16,959 nucleotides of DNA from Victivallales bacterium (GTDB taxonomy: Bacteria > Verrucomicrobiota > Lentisphaeria > Oligosphaerales > Oligosphaeraceae): contig CAAGGB010000176.1 of NCBI GenBank assembly GCA_900769285.1, positions 1 to 16,959 on the forward strand. Reading direction: 5' to 3'. The notes below the pieces were generated by a model. That model ran no database searches, was not told where the DNA came from, and was given only the letters and a program-made list of their open reading frames with translations. Shown piece by piece: positions 15,031-16,959 of this stretch. A program made the position numbers and the translations under genes. Each line of letters opens with the position of its first letter. The first letter of the stretch is position 1.

Positions 15031-16524
15031 TCAGTCGAGGCTGAAGGCGTCGCTGTGGTGGATGGGATGGGGGACGCCGTTGAGGATGAGGGTGAAGTCG
15101 GCGTCGGCCTCGACGGTGCAGCGTCCGTTCTCGATGCAGAGGTTGGCGGTGATGTCGGCGAAGCGGTAGTTGCGGCAGCCGAGCCGTCCGCGGATGGAGT
15201 TGGGGGTGTCCCAGTGGAGCTGTCGGGTGAAGGCGTTGGCGTGATGGAGTCCGATGACGTTCTCGATGAGACCGGCGATGGGCAGGAGCGCGGACCAGCC
15301 GCAGAAGTCTGGGCGGACGCGGTGCTGGTCACGGGCGTCGCGTCCGGGTTCGGGGGTGGAAGGCGCGTAGCATTCCCAGATGGTGTGCGGCTCGTAGGTT
15401 CGGTAGGTCTCGAGCATGGTGTCGAGGATGGCGGCGGTGGTCTGCGCGGCGAGGTCGCGGTGTCCGTAGCGGAGGAGTCCCCGGCAGCCGGCGTAGGCGG
15501 TCGGGATCCAGACGGCGCCGCGCCAGTACTGGCCGTGGGCGGGCTCGAACATGGCGTCGTTGCGCGCCAGTGAGACCCATGGGGTCTGGCCGCCGAGGCG
15601 GTCTGGGCTGGCGACCTTCTCGGCGCAGCGGTCGGCCTGGGCCTGGGTGGCTGCGCCGGCGAGGAGCGGCCAGAAGCCGGCGGGGGTGCAGATGGGGAGA
15701 TGGGCGTGGGTCTCGGCGTCGATGTCATGGAAGAAGCCGTCCTCGTCATCCCAGTAGAGGCTCTGGATGAGCTGGGTCTTCTGCTGGTGCCGTTGCCGCC
15801 ATTCGCGGGCGAGGTCCTCGTCGCCGATGAGCGTGGCCATGGCGGCGATGCAGTGGGCGGAGAGCGCCTGCTGGGCGAGGGCGTCGAGCCAGAGGAAGGG
15901 ACGCTTGGGGTAGCCGGCGTCCTGGCTGGAGGCGCGTCCGCGCGGGGTGTTGTCCATGCCGCTGCAGATGCCGCACCAGAGGTAGCCGTCGGGGCGGGCG
16001 CGCCAGGCGGTGGGGACGCCGCCGCCGGTGTAGGGCTCGTGCATGGCCTCGAGCCAGTCGTAGTGGCGCTGGAGGATGCGTGTGTCGTGGAGCAGATGGC
16101 GGAGGCGGTTGAGGTCGCCGGTCATGAGAGCGGTCTCGTGCTCTGCCCAGGCGAACAGCGGCGGGTTGTCGGGGTGCTGGATGAGGATGGGCGCGCGGGT
16201 GCCGGGGACCGCGCCTGTCCAACTGGGCTCGCCGTCTGGGACGGGGACGCTGGGCAGCGTGGCGTCCCCATGGATGACGTCCAGGAGATTGCGGAAGGAC
16301 TCGACACCGGGGAAGACATCAGGCGCGAATTTGCAGAAGAGGGCCATGAAGCAGGTGTCCCAGATCCAGATGCGCGTGTCGCAGAACGCCTCGTCCATAT
16401 AGGGATTCTGGGGCATGCCGTCAATGGAGCGGATGTGGTCATGGGCCAGGCGCCAGGCCAGGTCATAGAGCTCGAGATAGCCGGGATGGGCGTCGCAGAT
16501 GGGGGCGGGAACGTTGAGTTGCAT
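15031..16524 (-). CDS. GH63/MGH1-like (alpha/alpha)6 glycoside hydrolase, cytoplasmic
   Basis: This 497-residue protein, counted from the ATG at 16524 (MQLNVPAPI), resembles the trehalase/GH63/mannosylglycerate-hydrolase group of inverting (alpha/alpha)6-barrel enzymes. Landmarks are IWIWDTCFMALF (52-63), SGMDNTPRGR (188-197) with candidate acid Asp191, WLDALAQQAL (212-221), YWRGAVWIPTAYAG (333-346) and HTIWECYAP (380-388) with candidate base Glu384. A short C-terminal beta tail ends the protein. These enzymes cleave alpha-glucosidic or mannosyl linkages in oligosaccharides or compatible solutes; the substrate is not determined. There is no signal peptide. An in-frame GTG at 16632 would add 36 residues that look non-homologous and low in complexity, so the internal ATG is preferred, although no clear ribosome binding site precedes it. 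The gene converges with the restriction cassette, and its composition matches the high-GC backbone. Confidence 0.85.
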   Translation of the reverse strand: MQLNVPAPICDAHPGYLELYDLAWRLAHDHIRSIDGMPQNPYMDEAFCDTRIWIWDTCFMALFCKFAPDVFPGVESFRNLLDVIHGDATLPSVPVPDGEPSWTGAVPGTRAPILIQHPDNPPLFAWAEHETALMTGDLNRLRHLLHDTRILQRHYDWLEAMHEPYTGGGVPTAWRARPDGYLWCGICSGMDNTPRGRASSQDAGYPKRPFLWLDALAQQALSAHCIAAMATLIGDEDLAREWRQRHQQKTQLIQSLYWDDEDGFFHDIDAETHAHLPICTPAGFWPLLAGAATQAQADRCAEKVASPDRLGGQTPWVSLARNDAMFEPAHGQYWRGAVWIPTAYAGCRGLLRYGHRDLAAQTTAAILDTMLETYRTYEPHTIWECYAPSTPEPGRDARDQHRVRPDFCGWSALLPIAGLIENVIGLHHANAFTRQLHWDTPNSIRGRLGCRNYRFADITANLCIENGRCTVEADADFTLILNGVPHPIHHSDAFSLD

Positions 16525-16600
16525 GATGGACTCTGCTGGTGGTTGGGGATGGAGGGATGCGCCTGAAGGCGGCAGCCATAATGTAGCCCAGCTCGGTGTC

Positions 16601-16615
16601 GTGTCGAGCCGACAC
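16601..16615. other. Short perfect hairpin in the leader of the minus-strand glycosidase
   Basis: GTGTCG (16601-16606) and CGACAC (16610-16615) pair perfectly around a 3-nt loop, about 77 bp upstream of the ATG at 16524. It would lie in the 5' leader if the candidate promoter at 16666-16694 is used. It could be a regulatory stem; the loop is tight and the role unknown. Confidence 0.3.
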
Positions 16616-16665
16616 AGGCCGCCGACGCCCACTGGACCCGGGCACTCCGCCTGGCCCCCGGGCCT

Positions 16666-16694
16666 AAGGTAATGCCGAAAATGGGTGATTGCAA
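16666..16694 (-). promoter_or_regulatory. Candidate sigma70-type promoter of the minus-strand glycosidase
   Basis: On the minus strand TTGCAA (16694-16689) is followed after 17 nt by TACCTT (16671-16666), inside a locally AT-rich patch. The leader to the ATG at 16524 would be roughly 135 nt. The -35 box and the spacing are good; the -10 box is weak. Confidence 0.3.
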
Positions 16695-16844
16695 GCGCGA
16701 AGCTGAATTATCATTCAAAGTCATGCGAGTGGCTGGGGAAGCATGGCAGTGGGGGAGGGGGGCTGGCTTTCGGCGCGTCGATGAGCCCCAGCAGGGCAGG
16801 TATTCCGCGTCCCGTTGTGCGAGCGCGTCCTATTGGGGGGACTT
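16695..16844. other. Non-coding stretch with G-rich run, no gene seen
   Basis: I found no credible ORF, RNA gene or repeat here. The first 30 bp are AT-rich (upstream of the candidate promoter). The rest is GC-rich with a G-run cluster around 16735-16762 and a GGGGGG just before copy B of the dispersed element. Confidence 0.5.
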
Positions 16845-16921
16845 GAACGTTCGAGACGGTCGGTGGCGGACCGGGACGGCAGCGGTTCCCCGTCCGAAGG
16901 CGGGGCGCCTTTCGAACACTC
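16845..16921 (-). repeat. Dispersed structured element, copy B
   Basis: On the minus strand GAGTGTTCGAAA (16921-16910) leads directly into GGCGCC. A hairpin CCCCG/CGGGG with an inner CTTCGG tetraloop-like tip follows (16905-16888), then the conserved 30-nt segment (16887-16858), then GTCTCGAACGTTC (16857-16845). It shares ends, order and the 30-nt segment (25 of 30 identical) with copy A at 12571-12691 but is about 44 bp shorter. The hairpin sequence differs between copies while the fold is kept. Confidence 0.6.
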
Positions 16922-16959
16922 CCGAGCTTGGCCCCCCTGGCATGGGGAACGTTCGAGAC
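16845..16959 (+). repeat. 13-bp direct repeat flanking copy B; start of a possible array cut by the window edge
   Basis: GAACGTTCGAGAC occurs at 16845-16857 and again at 16947-16959, the last bases of the window, 102 bp apart. Each contains the 8-bp palindrome GAACGTTC. The interval holds copy B of the dispersed element. Either a tandem array of roughly 102-bp units continues to the right, or the two copies are boundary repeats of an inserted element. Confidence 0.5.

Noticed and set aside
16525..16632. GTG start at 16632 for the minus-strand glycosidase
   Set aside because: The extra 36 residues look like translated leader DNA, while conserved-looking sequence begins at the ATG at 16524.
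16735..16762. G-quadruplex from clustered G-runs
   Set aside because: Only three clear runs with one long loop, so four-tract folding is not convincing.
16845..16921. tRNA-like element because of TTCGA-containing arms
   Set aside because: No acceptor stem, anticodon arm or CCA context can be drawn; the hairpins fit the dispersed element instead.

Overview
The window is high-GC, polysaccharide-oriented bacterial DNA. It carries three glycoside-hydrolase-type genes (GH30-like, GH9-like, GH63/MGH1-like) and a very large membrane protein with concanavalin-like lectin domains. The last domain of that protein has the tryptophan-rich, 'RWSWxG' style that I associate with secreted proteins of the PVC superphylum. 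A Lentisphaerota/Kiritimatiellota-type or related PVC host is therefore my best guess. This is inference; no rRNA or phylogenetic marker is present.

Layout from left to right. (1) Bases 1-662 are the 3' end of a gene cut by the window edge. Its last codons and stop lie inside the first, degenerate unit of a repeat array at 643-983 built from 25-bp and 63/64-bp units. (2) The array runs directly into an apparently solitary gamma-class adenine-N6 DNA methyltransferase (969-2591), followed 54 bp later by a cytoplasmic GH30-like glycosidase (2646-3977). (3) A strong stem-loop at 4007-4041 separates that gene from a convergent 1314-residue gene (8010-4066, minus). It encodes an O-antigen-ligase/polymerase-like membrane domain fused to a beta-sandwich, a glutamine-amidotransferase-like domain and two lectin-like domains. 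(4) Divergently from it runs a tight three-gene operon: a metal-dependent amidohydrolase (8142-8975), a secreted endonuclease/exonuclease/phosphatase-family enzyme (8972-9886, 4-nt overlap) and a secreted GH9-like enzyme (9888-12425, 1-nt gap). A hairpin at 12457-12480 probably ends it.

(5) A clearly AT-richer segment at about 12720-14930 is a compact type II restriction-modification cassette. It has a YhdJ-like beta-class adenine methyltransferase (12750-13712) and a candidate PD-(D/E)XK-type endonuclease (13841-14902). It looks horizontally acquired. (6) A convergent GH63/MGH1-like glycosidase (16524-15031, minus) follows. The short gap between its stop and the endonuclease stop holds two inverted copies of the same core repeat that builds the left-hand array. 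(7) A second dispersed element occurs at 12571-12691 and, inverted, at 16845-16921. A 13-bp direct repeat at the right edge suggests that an array continues beyond the window.

How the genes may fit together (inference): the divergent block at 4066-12425 pairs a possible glycan polymerase/ligase with secreted hydrolytic enzymes, so it may be a module for making and trimming an extracellular polysaccharide. The GH30- and GH63-like enzymes have no signal peptide and probably act on imported oligosaccharides. No complete defence island, phage, CRISPR array, tRNA or rRNA was seen. The least ordinary items are the 1314-residue fusion, the repeat family sitting at gene 3' ends, and the array unit with a Shine-Dalgarno-like sequence in a hairpin loop.
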